A stretch of DNA of 64,000 bases from Devosia geojensis. GTDB taxonomy: Bacteria > Pseudomonadota > Alphaproteobacteria > Rhizobiales > Devosiaceae. Below, in pieces: positions 27,537-36,506 of the stretch. Position 1 is the stretch's first letter. Each line of letters starts with the position of its first letter. Both the position numbers and the translations under genes were made by a program. The notes under the pieces were generated by a model. It made no database searches and had not been told where the DNA came from. It saw only the letters and a list, made by a program, of their open reading frames with translations. The DNA is taken from the NCBI RefSeq assembly GCF_000969415.1, contig NZ_JZEX01000124.1, positions 62,001 to 126,000 of the forward strand. Reading direction: 5' to 3'.

Positions 27537-28934
27537 ATGACCACGCCCGCAGCCCCGCAACTCGACGCCGTTCTCGCCGAGATCGACCGGGGCCTCGAAG
27601 CCAGCCTCGAACGCCTGAAGGCGCTATTGCGCATCAAATCGATCTCAACTGATCCGGCGTATGCAGAAGAATGCCGGCGGGCGGCCGAGTGGCTGGCGCA
27701 GGATCTGGCCGCCGAAGGATTCCAAGCCTCCGTGCGCCCGACTCCCGGCCATCCGGTCGTCGTCGCCCACGATACGGGCGCGCCAGGTGCGCACGTCCTC
27801 TTCTACGGTCACTACGACGTGCAGCCCGTCGATCCGATCGATCTGTGGAACACCGATCCCTTCGAGCCGCAGCTGGTGACGCTTTCCGATGGAAGCAGGC
27901 AGCTCGTCTGCCGTGGCGCTTCCGACGACAAGGGGCAGCTGATGACCTTCATCGAGGCCTGCCGCGCCTGGCGGGCGGTGACGGGCAGGTTGCCGGTCGG
28001 GGTCTCGATCCTGCTTGAAGGCGAGGAGGAGAGCGGCGGCAAGAACCTGCCCCCCTTCATCGCCGCCAATGCTGAGGAACTGAAGGCCGATATCGCCCTC
28101 GTCTGCGACACCGACATGTGGGACCGCCAGACCCCCTCGATCACCACGATGCTGCGCGGGCTGGTGGGCGAGGAAGTCACCATCACCTGCGCCGACAAGG
28201 ACCTGCACTCGGGCATGTTCGGCAACGCCGCGCGCAATCCCAACCAGGTGCTGGCCGACATCGTCGCGTCCCTGCGCGATGCCGACGGGCGCGTGACCAT
28301 CGACGGCTTCTACGACGACGTCGCCGAGCTCCCCGATACGGTCAAGGCGCAATGGAAGGGCCTCGGCTTCGACGAGAAGGCGTTCCTCGCTGGCGCGGGC
28401 CTTTCCATTCCCGCCGGTGAAAAGGACCGCTCGGTGCTCGAGCAGCTCTGGAGCCGGCCGACCTGCGAGATCAATGGCATGTGGGGCGGCTACACCGGCG
28501 AAGGCTTCAAGACCGTCATTCCCGCCAAAGCCAGCGCCAAGATCTCCTTCCGCCTCGTCTCCGGCATGCAGCCGGACAGGATCCGCAAAGCCTTCCGCGA
28601 CCATGTGCGGGCCCGCCTGCCCGCCGACTGCTCGGTCGAGTTCAAGGAGCATGGAGGCAGCCCGGCGCTCACCGTCCCGGCCGACGGCCCGCTCCTCAAC
28701 AAGGCCCTGGCGGCGCTGTCGGGGGAATGGCCCAAGCCCGCCGTCATCACCGGCTCGGGCGGCTCGATCCCCGTCGGCGGCGACTTCAAGCGGCTTCTCG
28801 GTCTCGACACGCTCTTCATCGGCTTCGCCCACAACGACGACCGTATCCACTCGCCCAACGAGAAATACGACCTGACAAGCTTCCACAAGGGCATCAGGAG
28901 CTGGGCGCGGGTGCTGGCGGCGTTCGCCGGCTAA
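27537..28934 (+). CDS. M20 family metallopeptidase (dipeptidase-like)
   Basis: A 465-aa zinc peptidase of the M20 family. H92/D94 (GHYDVQP), D130 (GASDDKGQ), the catalytic/metal pair E163-E164 (EGEEESGG), CDTD, and the late histidine in HSPNEKYD form the metal site. The dimerisation domain lies in between, with DLHSGMFGNAARNP. Length and motifs fit the cytosolic nonspecific dipeptidase/PepV-like branch. ATG at 27537 is the first start giving a normal N-terminus. It overlaps the convergent gene's end by 4 bp. Confidence 0.92.
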   Translation: MTTPAAPQLDAVLAEIDRGLEASLERLKALLRIKSISTDPAYAEECRRAAEWLAQDLAAEGFQASVRPTPGHPVVVAHDTGAPGAHVLFYGHYDVQPVDPIDLWNTDPFEPQLVTLSDGSRQLVCRGASDDKGQLMTFIEACRAWRAVTGRLPVGVSILLEGEEESGGKNLPPFIAANAEELKADIALVCDTDMWDRQTPSITTMLRGLVGEEVTITCADKDLHSGMFGNAARNPNQVLADIVASLRDADGRVTIDGFYDDVAELPDTVKAQWKGLGFDEKAFLAGAGLSIPAGEKDRSVLEQLWSRPTCEINGMWGGYTGEGFKTVIPAKASAKISFRLVSGMQPDRIRKAFRDHVRARLPADCSVEFKEHGGSPALTVPADGPLLNKALAALSGEWPKPAVITGSGGSIPVGGDFKRLLGLDTLFIGFAHNDDRIHSPNEKYDLTSFHKGIRSWARVLAAFAG

Positions 28935-29131
28935 GAATCCCGCCCCTCGAGCTCCTTGATGAGCATCAGCGCCGCGCTCTTGGCGAGCGCAAGATCGCGC
29001 GGATCGGCAAGGTCAGCCTCGAACCGGCGGCAGAGATCGCGATAGGCGGCAAAGTGCGCCGAACCGACCCACTTTGCTTCCATCCGCAGAACGGTCGCCT
29101 CGATCTCTTCGAGCGTCGGAACCGTCGGCAT
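28931..29131 (-). CDS. Small hypothetical protein
   Basis: A 66-aa soluble, helix-prone and acidic protein (PTLEEIEATVLRMEAKWVG, LALAKSAALMLIKELEG). I recognise no family. It starts 3 bp after the stop of the secreted hypothetical protein upstream, so the two are probably one transcript, and it ends inside the last codons of the convergent peptidase gene. Confidence 0.65.
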   Translation of the reverse strand: MPTVPTLEEIEATVLRMEAKWVGSAHFAAYRDLCRRFEADLADPRDLALAKSAALMLIKELEGRDS

Positions 29132-29134
29132 CGC

Positions 29135-29524
29135 TCAGCCCCCGGCCTTGTACTTGTCGATGGTGCCGCCGCGCGCCACCATCTCCTCGATCAGCGGCGC
29201 GACCAGCGGCCCTTGCGTTTCGCAGAACTGCGGATCGTCGTCGAGTGCATCGAATGCGGGACCGTAATAGCGCTCGTCATAGCCGGCGCTGTCGAGGCCG
29301 AGCTGGTTGGCGACCTGGTCGGCGGTATCGACGACGAACTTCCACTGCGCGTTGCTGACCTCGTATCCGGCGCAGTTGGACGAGGCGACATTGGCCGTCA
29401 CCAACCGGCGGAGCAGCCCCGACGCGGCCTTGTCGCCGAGGTCATCGGTCGGCGGCGGACCGGCGAGGGTTGGCGCGTTCGCAACCATCATCATCAGTAT
29501 TGCTGCACAGATCCGCACACGCAC
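29135..29524 (-). CDS. Secreted hypothetical protein
   Basis: A 129-aa protein with a signal peptide (ICAAILMMMVANAPTLAG, cleavage likely near residue 22). The mature part has two cysteines (SSNCAGYEV and PQFCETQG), which may form a disulfide in the periplasm, and helical segments. Start choice is GTG at 29524 or 29518, with GGAGG overlapping the first. No known family was recognised. It forms a probable two-gene unit with the small gene 3 bp downstream. Confidence 0.7.
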   Translation of the reverse strand: MRVRICAAILMMMVANAPTLAGPPPTDDLGDKAASGLLRRLVTANVASSNCAGYEVSNAQWKFVVDTADQVANQLGLDSAGYDERYYGPAFDALDDDPQFCETQGPLVAPLIEEMVARGGTIDKYKAGG

Positions 29525-29591
29525 CTCCGTTTGCCGTCGCCGACGATGCCACGGGCATGGATGCCGGTCGAGCCGTCCTGGGTCAACTGGG

Positions 29592-30476
29592 TCAAAGCGG
29601 CTGTCCGCCGATCGTGGCGACGGCCCGCGCCCCGGCGGCTATCCCGGCTTCGAGGCACGCCGCCTCGTCCGTGCCCTCGCACCACGCCTTGAGGAACCCG
29701 GCGGCGAAGGCGTCGCCCGCTCCCGTGCTGTCGACCGTCTCGACCTTGGGCGCCAACCGCTCGAGGCGGATGCCGCCCGCGTCCCCCAGCACCGCGCCGG
29801 TCGCACCGCATTTGACCACCACCGTGGCGAAGTGAGCTGCGAGCGCACGCACCTGCGCCTGCCTGTCGGCAGGCCCCGTCAGCGCCTGCGCCTCGTCCGC
29901 ATTGGCAAGGATGAGCGTCGCTCCCGCCGTCCAGCCGAGGAACGCGTCCGCACCGACCTCCTCGATGAACCCGGCCGACGCCGGATCGATGGCGATGGCA
30001 ATGTCACGCGCCCTCGCCCGCGCCATCAGGTCCGTCACAGCGGCGCGCGGCCCCGGTTCGAAGAGGCTGTAGCCCGAGACGGCCAGCACCGCGACGCCGT
30101 CAAGAAGCGCATCCGGCAAGTCGGACGGAGACAGGTTGAGGTTGGCGCCACGATCGGTGAGGAAGCTGCGCTCGCCGGCGGCGTCGAGGATCGTCACCAG
30201 CACGCCCGATGGTTGCTCTGCGTCGGCCGCCAGCAACGGCCTGACGCCGCGGGCGGTGAAATAGGCGTCCCACCGCTCGCGGTCCGCGATGCCGACACGG
30301 CCCGCGAACGTCACCTGCGCCCCGAGCGCTCCGAGCCAGACCGCCTGGTTGGCGCCCGACCCGCCTGGCCGCTGCCGGATGCGCGCCCGCCGGTCGGACC
30401 CCAGGACCATCGGTCCGTCCGGCAGGACGATGACATCGGTCATCACGTCCCCGACGACGAGGATGCGCCGGCTCAT
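29592..30476 (-). CDS. psuK: PfkB family kinase, probable pseudouridine kinase
   Basis: A 294-aa ribokinase-fold kinase with the GGSGANQA substrate loop near residue 40 and the C-terminal signature DSTGAGDAFAAGF carrying the catalytic aspartate. It overlaps psuG by 4 bp, and this pairing is the reason for calling it pseudouridine kinase, which makes pseudouridine 5'-phosphate. Without that neighbour it could only be called a PfkB sugar/nucleoside kinase. Confidence 0.85.
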   Translation of the reverse strand: MSRRILVVGDVMTDVIVLPDGPMVLGSDRRARIRQRPGGSGANQAVWLGALGAQVTFAGRVGIADRERWDAYFTARGVRPLLAADAEQPSGVLVTILDAAGERSFLTDRGANLNLSPSDLPDALLDGVAVLAVSGYSLFEPGPRAAVTDLMARARARDIAIAIDPASAGFIEEVGADAFLGWTAGATLILANADEAQALTGPADRQAQVRALAAHFATVVVKCGATGAVLGDAGGIRLERLAPKVETVDSTGAGDAFAAGFLKAWCEGTDEAACLEAGIAAGARAVATIGGQPL

Positions 30477-31429
30477 GCGCGCCGGATCGCCGGCTGGCCC
30501 GCATGCATGGCCGAGAGCGCCACGGCGATCTTGGCGGCAAGGCGCGCATTGTTCTCGACGAGCGCGATATTGGCCGCAAGCGACTTGCCTTGCGTCAACT
30601 CGAAGATGCGCTTCAAGAGGAACGGCGTCAGGTCCTTGCGCGACACGCCTGCAGCCTCGGCGTCGGCGATCGCTTCGGCGATGCGCGCCTCGATCGCCTG
30701 CGCCTCGAGGGCATCCGCTTCCGGGATCGGGTTGGCGACCAGCACCCCGCCGAGCCCGAGCTCGCCCTGCAGCGCCACGACCCTGGCGATCTCCTCTGCC
30801 GTATCGAACCGGTGGTCGACCTTGTGCCCGCTCTCGCGCGCCCAGAAGGCGGGGAATTCGTCGGTGCCGTAGCCGATGACGGGGACACCGTTGGTTTCCA
30901 GCACCTCGAGCGTCTTGGCGATGTCGAGAATGGATTTGGCGCCCGCGCAGACGACCGCGACGGGCGAGCGCGCCAGTTCCTCCAGGTCGGCCGAAATGTC
31001 GAACGTCTCCTCGGCCCCGCGATGCACGCCCCCGATGCCGCCAGTGGCAAAAACCTTGATGCCGGCGAGCGCGGCGATCTGCATGGTGGTGGCGACGGTC
31101 GTGCCGGCGAGTCCGCCCTTGACGAGAAGGCTCGCGACGTCCCTGCGCGACGCCTTGGCGGCCGTGCCGCCCTCCTGGGCCAGCCGCTCGAGATCCTCGC
31201 CCGAAACCCCGACCGCGAACCGCCCGTCCATGATGGCGATGGTCGCCGGGATCGCCCCATTGTCGCGGATCACGGCCTCGACCGCATTGGCCATCTCGAG
31301 GTTCTGCGGATAGGGCATGCCGTGGGTGATGATGGTCGATTCCAGCGCCACCACCGGCCTGCCTTCGGCCAGGGCCTTCTTGATGTCGGCGGTGATCGAA
31401 AGATAGGCCTTCGCGCTCATGTCGGGCAT
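30473..31429 (-). CDS. psuG: Pseudouridine-5'-phosphate glycosidase
   Basis: A 318-aa enzyme that cleaves the C-C glycosidic bond of pseudouridine 5'-phosphate to uracil and ribose 5-phosphate. The family is highly conserved and unmistakable: VALESTIITHGMPYPQNL at the start, KASRRDVA, ATGGIGGVHRG, CAGAKSILDI, and NPIPEADAL. The first ATG is at 31429, with a second at 31420. It is the first gene of the two-gene unit, divergent from the polyamine transporter. Confidence 0.96.
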   Translation of the reverse strand: MPDMSAKAYLSITADIKKALAEGRPVVALESTIITHGMPYPQNLEMANAVEAVIRDNGAIPATIAIMDGRFAVGVSGEDLERLAQEGGTAAKASRRDVASLLVKGGLAGTTVATTMQIAALAGIKVFATGGIGGVHRGAEETFDISADLEELARSPVAVVCAGAKSILDIAKTLEVLETNGVPVIGYGTDEFPAFWARESGHKVDHRFDTAEEIARVVALQGELGLGGVLVANPIPEADALEAQAIEARIAEAIADAEAAGVSRKDLTPFLLKRIFELTQGKSLAANIALVENNARLAAKIAVALSAMHAGQPAIRRA

Positions 31430-31888
31430 CTCGCTGAACGTATGGGACTAGGGCCGCGCCGGCGCCGCTCGAGCGGGTTTTGCGCTCGGATGTGGCATAA
31501 GGTCAATACCCGCAAAAACTTACGGCCGAGCCGCTTGTCGCACCTTTCGTTTCGCTCTAGTTTGCGCAGCGAAACCTCAAGCGTTTCCAGGCGAAGGACG
31601 ACTGCACTGAACACGAGCATTGTTGGCCGCGGCATGCCCGCCCATCGATACGCGCCCGGCTCCGGGCTCATTGCCGGTCCTTCCTCCAAGGCGTGCGCCG
31701 ACGCCTTCGTCGCCACATATCCGCGCCTTCACAAATCCGTTTCACACCTGCCGCACTCTCGCCCTGGCGCCGACCGCGCCGGCGGGCCGAACGGCATGTG
31801 AGCCAGACTGCGCCGCACAGTCTTGCGGCTGAGACCGATCAGGCAGGACCGAACCCCTGCAAAATTCGAGACAGGAGCCCGAAAAACA
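31430..31888. promoter_or_regulatory. 459-bp divergent intergenic region with a leader hairpin
   Basis: No convincing gene lies between psuG (minus) and the polyamine binding-protein gene (plus). Open frames across it lack ribosome sites and composition typical of genes. It must hold promoters for both directions. One hairpin is clear: GCCGCA (31812-31817), loop CAGTCT, TGCGGC (31824-31829), about 60 bp before the transporter start. It lacks a T-run, so it is not an obvious terminator. Confidence 0.5.
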
Positions 31889-32977
31889 ATGAGAACACCG
31901 CTCGCCATCGCCCTCGCCAGCCTGTTGGCCGCGACGCCCGCCCTCGCGCAGGATCAGGTCGTCAACGTCTACAACTGGTCCGACTACATCGCCGAGGACA
32001 CCATCGCCAAGTTCACCGCCGAAACCGGCATCGCCGTGAACTACGACGTGTTCGACAGCAACGAGATCGTCGAGGCCAAGCTGCTTGCCGGCAATTCCGG
32101 CTATGACGTCGTGGTGCCCTCGGGCTTCTTCCTCGAGCGCCAGATCGCGGCCGGCCTCTTCCAGCCGCTCGACAAGGGCAAGCTCCCCAACCTCTCCAAC
32201 ATGGATCCCCAGATCATGGAGGAGACCGCCGCCCACGATCCGGGCAACGAGCATGCGGTCGACTACATGTGGGGCACCACCGGCCTCGGCTACAACGTCG
32301 CGGCCGTGACCGAACGGCTCGGCGCCGATGCGGACCTTGCCACCTGGGATCTGCTCTTCGATCCGGAAACCGTTTCCAAGCTCGCCGATTGCGGCGTCGC
32401 CGTGCTCGATGCGCCGGCCGAGGTCTATGCGGCCGCCCTCAACTATCTCGGTCTCGACCCGAACTCGGAGAGCGAGGAAGACCTTGCCGCGGCCGAGGAG
32501 CTGCTGCTCTCGGTGCGCCCGCACATCCGTTACTTCCACTCCTCGCAGTACATCGACGATCTCGGCAACGGCGAGATCTGCCTGGCCATGGGCTATTCGG
32601 GCGACGTCTTCATCGCCCAGGCTGCAGCCGCCGAGGCCGGCCAGGGCGTCGAGATCGCCTATACGATCCCGGCCGAAGGCGCCCTCAAGTGGTTCGACAT
32701 GTTCGCCATTCCGGCCGACGCGCCCAACGTCGACAACGCCCACGCCTTCATCAACTTCATGCTGCGCCCGGACATCGCGGCAGCCAACACCAACTACGTC
32801 TACTACGCGTCCGGCAACGGCGCCGCCCTCGAGCTGATCGACGACGAGGTCAAGAACGACCCGGCGATCTACCCGCCCGCCGAAGTCGCCGCCAATCTCT
32901 ATCCGCTCAACGCCCACACGCCCGAGTACGATGAGCTCTTGACGCGCAGCTGGACCCGGGTAAAGACCGGCCAGTAA
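31889..32977 (+). CDS. potF: Polyamine ABC transporter substrate-binding protein (PotF/PotD type)
   Basis: A 362-aa periplasmic protein with signal peptide MRTPLAIALASLLAATPALA. The family opening VVNVYNWSDYIAEDTIAKF, then VVPSGFFLERQ, MWGTTGLGYN, LAMGYSGD and FINFMLRPDIAA fit putrescine/spermidine binding proteins. ATG at 31889 with AGGAG 11 bases upstream is preferred over 31823, which lies before the signal peptide. It is the first gene of a four-gene transporter operon. Specificity for putrescine versus spermidine is not settled by sequence reading. Confidence 0.94.
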   Translation: MRTPLAIALASLLAATPALAQDQVVNVYNWSDYIAEDTIAKFTAETGIAVNYDVFDSNEIVEAKLLAGNSGYDVVVPSGFFLERQIAAGLFQPLDKGKLPNLSNMDPQIMEETAAHDPGNEHAVDYMWGTTGLGYNVAAVTERLGADADLATWDLLFDPETVSKLADCGVAVLDAPAEVYAAALNYLGLDPNSESEEDLAAAEELLLSVRPHIRYFHSSQYIDDLGNGEICLAMGYSGDVFIAQAAAAEAGQGVEIAYTIPAEGALKWFDMFAIPADAPNVDNAHAFINFMLRPDIAAANTNYVYYASGNGAALELIDDEVKNDPAIYPPAEVAANLYPLNAHTPEYDELLTRSWTRVKTGQ

Positions 32978-33039
32978 GAACCATTGTGGATGGCGGGGTC
33001 CCACCCCGCCATCCCTTTTGCTTTTCGGGACCGCTTCCA

Positions 33040-34188
33040 ATGGCCAAGAAGCCCCAGATCGCCGCCGAAACCCGCCCCTGGCGCGATCCCGCCGCCAAGC
33101 CGTTCGTGCGCATCACCAACGTCACCAAGAAGTTCGGTGACATTTTCGCCGTCTCGGATGTGTCGCTCGACATCTACAAGGGCGAGCTTTTCTGCCTGCT
33201 CGGCGGTTCAGGCTCGGGCAAGTCGACGCTTCTGCGCATGCTCGCCGGCTTCGAGGAGCCGACGGCCGGGCGCATCGAGATCGACGGGCAGGACATGACC
33301 GGCGTGCCGCCCTACAACCGGCCGGTCAACATGATGTTCCAGTCCTACGCGCTCTTCCCGCACATGAGCGTCGAGCAGAACATCGCCTATGGCCTCAAGC
33401 GCGACCACATGGGCAAGGGCGAGATCGCCGACCGGGTCGCCGAGTTGCTGAAGCTCGTCAAGCTCGACGACTACGGCCGCAGGAAGCCCCATCAGCTCTC
33501 CGGAGGCCAGCGCCAGCGCGTGGCCCTTGCCCGCTCGCTCGCCAAGCGCCCCAAGCTCCTGCTGCTCGACGAGCCGCTGGGCGCCCTCGACAAGAAGCTG
33601 CGCGAGGAGACCCAGTTCGAGCTCGTCAAGATCCAGGAAACCCTCGGCGTCACCTTCATCGTCGTCACCCACGACCAGGAAGAGGCGATGAGCCTTGCCA
33701 CGCGCATCGGGGTCATGAACTTCGGCGAGATCGCCATGATCGGCGAGCCGACCGACATCTACGAATTCCCCAATTCCAAGTTCGTCGCCGGCTTCATCGG
33801 CTCGGTCAACATGGTCGAGGGCGTCGTCGTCGAGGACGAGCCGGACCACGTGCGCATCCGCTCGGGCGAACTCGGTTGCGACATCTATGTCGACCACGGC
33901 GTCGACTGCGCGCCCGACCAGATCCTCTGGTGGGCCATTCGCCCGGAAAAGATCACCCTCTCGCGCGACAAGCCCGAGGCCTACAACGGCGCCAATGTCA
34001 CCAAGGGCATCGTCGAGGACATCGGGTATCTGGGCGACATGAGCGTCTACCAGGTGGTCCTCGACAGCGGCAAGCGCCTGCGCGTCACGCAGACCAACAC
34101 CGTGCGCGGCAATCCCGACGCCATCACCTGGGACGAACCGGTCTACGCCACCTGGGCGGGCTCGGCCGGCTCGGTGCTGACGGTATGA
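33040..34188 (+). CDS. potG: Polyamine ABC transporter ATP-binding protein
   Basis: A 382-aa ATPase: Walker [10 protein letters not shown] at 55-63, Q-loop region [13 protein letters not shown], signature LSGGQ at 153-157, Walker B LLLLDEP at 173-179, and a C-terminal TOBE domain (about 290-380). The N-terminal tail of about 20 residues before the ABC domain is usual for PotG. ATG at 33040 is chosen over an upstream ATG at 32986. The stop overlaps the permease start by ATGA. Confidence 0.94.
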   Translation: MAKKPQIAAETRPWRDPAAKPFVRITNVTKKFGDIFAVSDVSLDIYKGELFCLLGGSGSGKSTLLRMLAGFEEPTAGRIEIDGQDMTGVPPYNRPVNMMFQSYALFPHMSVEQNIAYGLKRDHMGKGEIADRVAELLKLVKLDDYGRRKPHQLSGGQRQRVALARSLAKRPKLLLLDEPLGALDKKLREETQFELVKIQETLGVTFIVVTHDQEEAMSLATRIGVMNFGEIAMIGEPTDIYEFPNSKFVAGFIGSVNMVEGVVVEDEPDHVRIRSGELGCDIYVDHGVDCAPDQILWWAIRPEKITLSRDKPEAYNGANVTKGIVEDIGYLGDMSVYQVVLDSGKRLRVTQTNTVRGNPDAITWDEPVYATWAGSAGSVLTV

Positions 34189-35138
34189 GCACGCTCGACG
34201 CCGATCTGCCGCCGCCGCGCCAGCGTCCCTGGTCGCTGATCGAGCGCAGCCTCGCCGGCATCGGCCTGTCGGGCCGCGCGCTCGTCATCTTCGCGCCGGC
34301 CCTGTGGCTCATCGTCTTCTTCCTCGTGCCGCTGGCCGTCGTCTTCGGCATCTCGCTCGCCGTCAAGCAGTTCGGCCGCCCGCCCTATACGGACCTGCTG
34401 ACGGCCGAGGACGGCACCGTGCAGCTGACGCTGCATCTGTCCAACTACATCCGCCTCTTCACCGACGCGCTCTACGTCAACGCCTACCTCAACTCGATCA
34501 AGATCGCCGCCATCGCGACCGCCATCGCGCTCCTCATCGGCTATCCGATGGCCTATTTCATCGCCCGCACGCAGGACCCCTGGCGCAACATCCTCCTGAT
34601 GCTGGTGATCCTGCCGTTCTGGACCTCGTTCCTCCTGCGCGTCTACGCGCTCGCCGGCTTCATGCGCGGCAATGGCGTCATCAACAATTTCCTCGGGCTC
34701 TTCGGTATCCCGCCGCTGGTGATGATGCAGACCGATTTCGCCGTCTATGTCGGCATCGTCTACACCTACCTGCCGTTCATGATCCTGCCGCTCTATACGA
34801 CGCTGGTGAAGCTCGATCCGGCGCTGCTCGAAGCCTCGGCAGACCTCGGCGCCAAACCCTGGCGCACGTTCCTGTCGGTAACGCTCCCGCTTTCCATGCC
34901 CGGCATCATCGCCGGCTCCATGCTGGTCTTCATCCCGGCGATCGGCGAGTTCGTCATCCCCTCGCTCCTCGGCGGCCCCGGCACGCTGATGATCGGGCGC
35001 GTCCTCTGGGACGAGTTCTTCGCCAACACCAACTGGCCGCGCTCGGCGGCGGTCGCCATCGCCATGCTGGTGGTGGTGGTCGTGCCGATCATGCTGATGC
35101 AGCGCGCCCAGGATGCGGTCGTCGAGAGGAGGAAGTGA
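34185..35138 (+). CDS. potH: Polyamine ABC transporter permease (PotH type)
   Basis: A 317-aa membrane protein of the binding-protein-dependent transport family, with about six transmembrane segments. The first is at about 30-52. The cytoplasmic coupling loop is LEASADLGAKPWRTFLSVTLPLSMPGI. It is coupled by 4-bp overlap to the ATPase gene and by a one-base TGATG overlap to the second permease. Confidence 0.94.
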   Translation: MSTLDADLPPPRQRPWSLIERSLAGIGLSGRALVIFAPALWLIVFFLVPLAVVFGISLAVKQFGRPPYTDLLTAEDGTVQLTLHLSNYIRLFTDALYVNAYLNSIKIAAIATAIALLIGYPMAYFIARTQDPWRNILLMLVILPFWTSFLLRVYALAGFMRGNGVINNFLGLFGIPPLVMMQTDFAVYVGIVYTYLPFMILPLYTTLVKLDPALLEASADLGAKPWRTFLSVTLPLSMPGIIAGSMLVFIPAIGEFVIPSLLGGPGTLMIGRVLWDEFFANTNWPRSAAVAIAMLVVVVVPIMLMQRAQDAVVERRK

Positions 35139-35947
35139 TGCGGCGCGGCTGGTTCCTTCCTCTCGCGGCGGCACTGGGGTTCGTCTTCCTCTACGCCCCT
35201 ATCGTCTCGCTCGTCGTCTTCTCGTTCAACGAGAACCGGCTGGTGACCGTCTGGTCCGGCTTCTCGCTGCGCTGGTATGGCGAGCTCTTCCGCGATCCCC
35301 AGATCCTCGGCGCGGCGTGGCTGAGCCTGCAGATCGCCGCCATCAGCGCCACCATCGCGCTGGTGCTGGGCACGCTCTGCGCCGTGGCGCTCGTGCGCTT
35401 CAAGCGCTTCCGCGGGCGCACGGCGCTTGCCGGGATGGTCTCGGCCCCGCTCGTCATGCCCGACGTCATCACCGGCCTCTCGCTGCTGCTGCTGTTCGTG
35501 GCCATGGAAGGCCTCTTCGGCTGGCCCTCCGGGCGCGGCATGCTGACCGTCACCATCGCCCACTCGACCTTCTGCATGGCCTATGTCTGCGTCGTGGTGC
35601 AGTCGCGCCTCTCCGACCTCGACCTCAGCCTCGAGGAAGCGGCCATGGACCTCGGCGCCACGCCGGCGCGCGTCTTCTTCGACATCACCCTGCCCATCAT
35701 CGCGCCGGCGCTGGTCTCGGGCTGGCTCCTGGCGTTCACCCTCTCGCTCGACGACCTCGTCATTGCCTCGTTCGTTTCGGGTCCCGGCTCCTCGACCCTG
35801 CCCATGGTCATCTTCTCCAAGGTCCGCCTCGGCGTCTCACCCGACGTCAACGCGCTTGCCACCATCATCATCGGCATCGTCGCCCTCGGCGTCGTCGCCG
35901 CCACCATCTTCCAGCTCCGCGCCCGCCCGAAACGGGCGCGGGCCTGA
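35138..35947 (+). CDS. potI: Polyamine ABC transporter permease (PotI type)
   Basis: A 269-aa membrane protein, the second permease of the importer. It starts with a hydrophobic segment (PLAAALGFVFLYAPIVSLVVF) and carries the coupling loop EEAAMDLGATPARVFFDITLPIIAPAL. GAGAGGAGGAAG precedes the ATG at 35138. It is the last gene of the transporter operon. The next gene has its own ECF41-type promoter 36 bp downstream. Confidence 0.94.
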   Translation: MRRGWFLPLAAALGFVFLYAPIVSLVVFSFNENRLVTVWSGFSLRWYGELFRDPQILGAAWLSLQIAAISATIALVLGTLCAVALVRFKRFRGRTALAGMVSAPLVMPDVITGLSLLLLFVAMEGLFGWPSGRGMLTVTIAHSTFCMAYVCVVVQSRLSDLDLSLEEAAMDLGATPARVFFDITLPIIAPALVSGWLLAFTLSLDDLVIASFVSGPGSSTLPMVIFSKVRLGVSPDVNALATIIIGIVALGVVAATIFQLRARPKRARA

Positions 35948-35982
35948 TCGACAGGAAAGGCGCGTCCTTCCGCCCAAATGCA

Positions 35983-36009
35983 TGTCACAAACGGCGTGCC
36001 CGTCTCGTC
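35983..36009 (+). promoter_or_regulatory. ECF41-type promoter
   Basis: TGTCACA (35983-35989), a 16-base spacer and CGTC (36006-36009) match the reported ECF41 consensus in both elements and spacing. It lies 35 bp before the carboxymuconolactone-decarboxylase-like gene, the class of gene ECF41 factors normally control, and the sigma factor itself follows. The transcript would start between the polyamine operon and that gene. Confidence 0.8.
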
Positions 36010-36043
36010 TTGTCCTTGCCACCTGCCACGTAAGGACATCACC

Positions 36044-36499
36044 ATGACGAGACCGAACCCTTTCATCGCCCACACCGCCCTCATCCAGCCGCTGGTCGAC
36101 CTCGGCGCGAGCGTGCATTCCAGCCTCGATGCGGGCCTGTCGTTCCTCGTGCGCATCCGCGCCTCGCAGATCAACGGATGCACCGCGAGCCTCTTCAACA
36201 ATCTCCGGCTGGCCCGTGAGAACGGCGAGAGCGAAGAGCGCCTCGGCGTGCTCGCCGCCTGGCGCCGCTCGCCGCTGTTTTCCAGCCGCGAGCGGGCAGC
36301 GCTTGCCTGGGCGGAAGCCCTCACCCTCGTCAGCGCCGCCGGCGTGCCCGACGATGTCTACAAGGCCTTCGCAGCCGAGTTCAGCGAGGAGGAACAGGTG
36401 AGGCTGACCCTCATGATCGCCCTGGTCAACGGCTTCAATCGCTTGGGAGTAGGCTTTGCCGTCGGCCACCCCCCGGTCGCGGCGGCCAAGGCCGCGTGA
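36044..36499 (+). CDS. Carboxymuconolactone decarboxylase family protein (AhpD-like), ECF41 target
   Basis: A 151-aa helical protein of the CMD/alkylhydroperoxidase fold. The active-site region reads ASQINGCTASLFNN (40-53): C46 is kept, but the second cysteine of the usual CxxC is serine (S49), so ordinary AhpD disulfide chemistry is unlikely. ATG at 36044 follows TAAGGAC. It stands 7 bp before the ECF41 sigma gene and behind an ECF41-type promoter, the arrangement typical of this sigma group. Its substrate is unknown. Confidence 0.88.
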   Translation: MTRPNPFIAHTALIQPLVDLGASVHSSLDAGLSFLVRIRASQINGCTASLFNNLRLARENGESEERLGVLAAWRRSPLFSSRERAALAWAEALTLVSAAGVPDDVYKAFAAEFSEEEQVRLTLMIALVNGFNRLGVGFAVGHPPVAAAKAA

Positions 36500-36506
36500 G
36501 GCCGCG

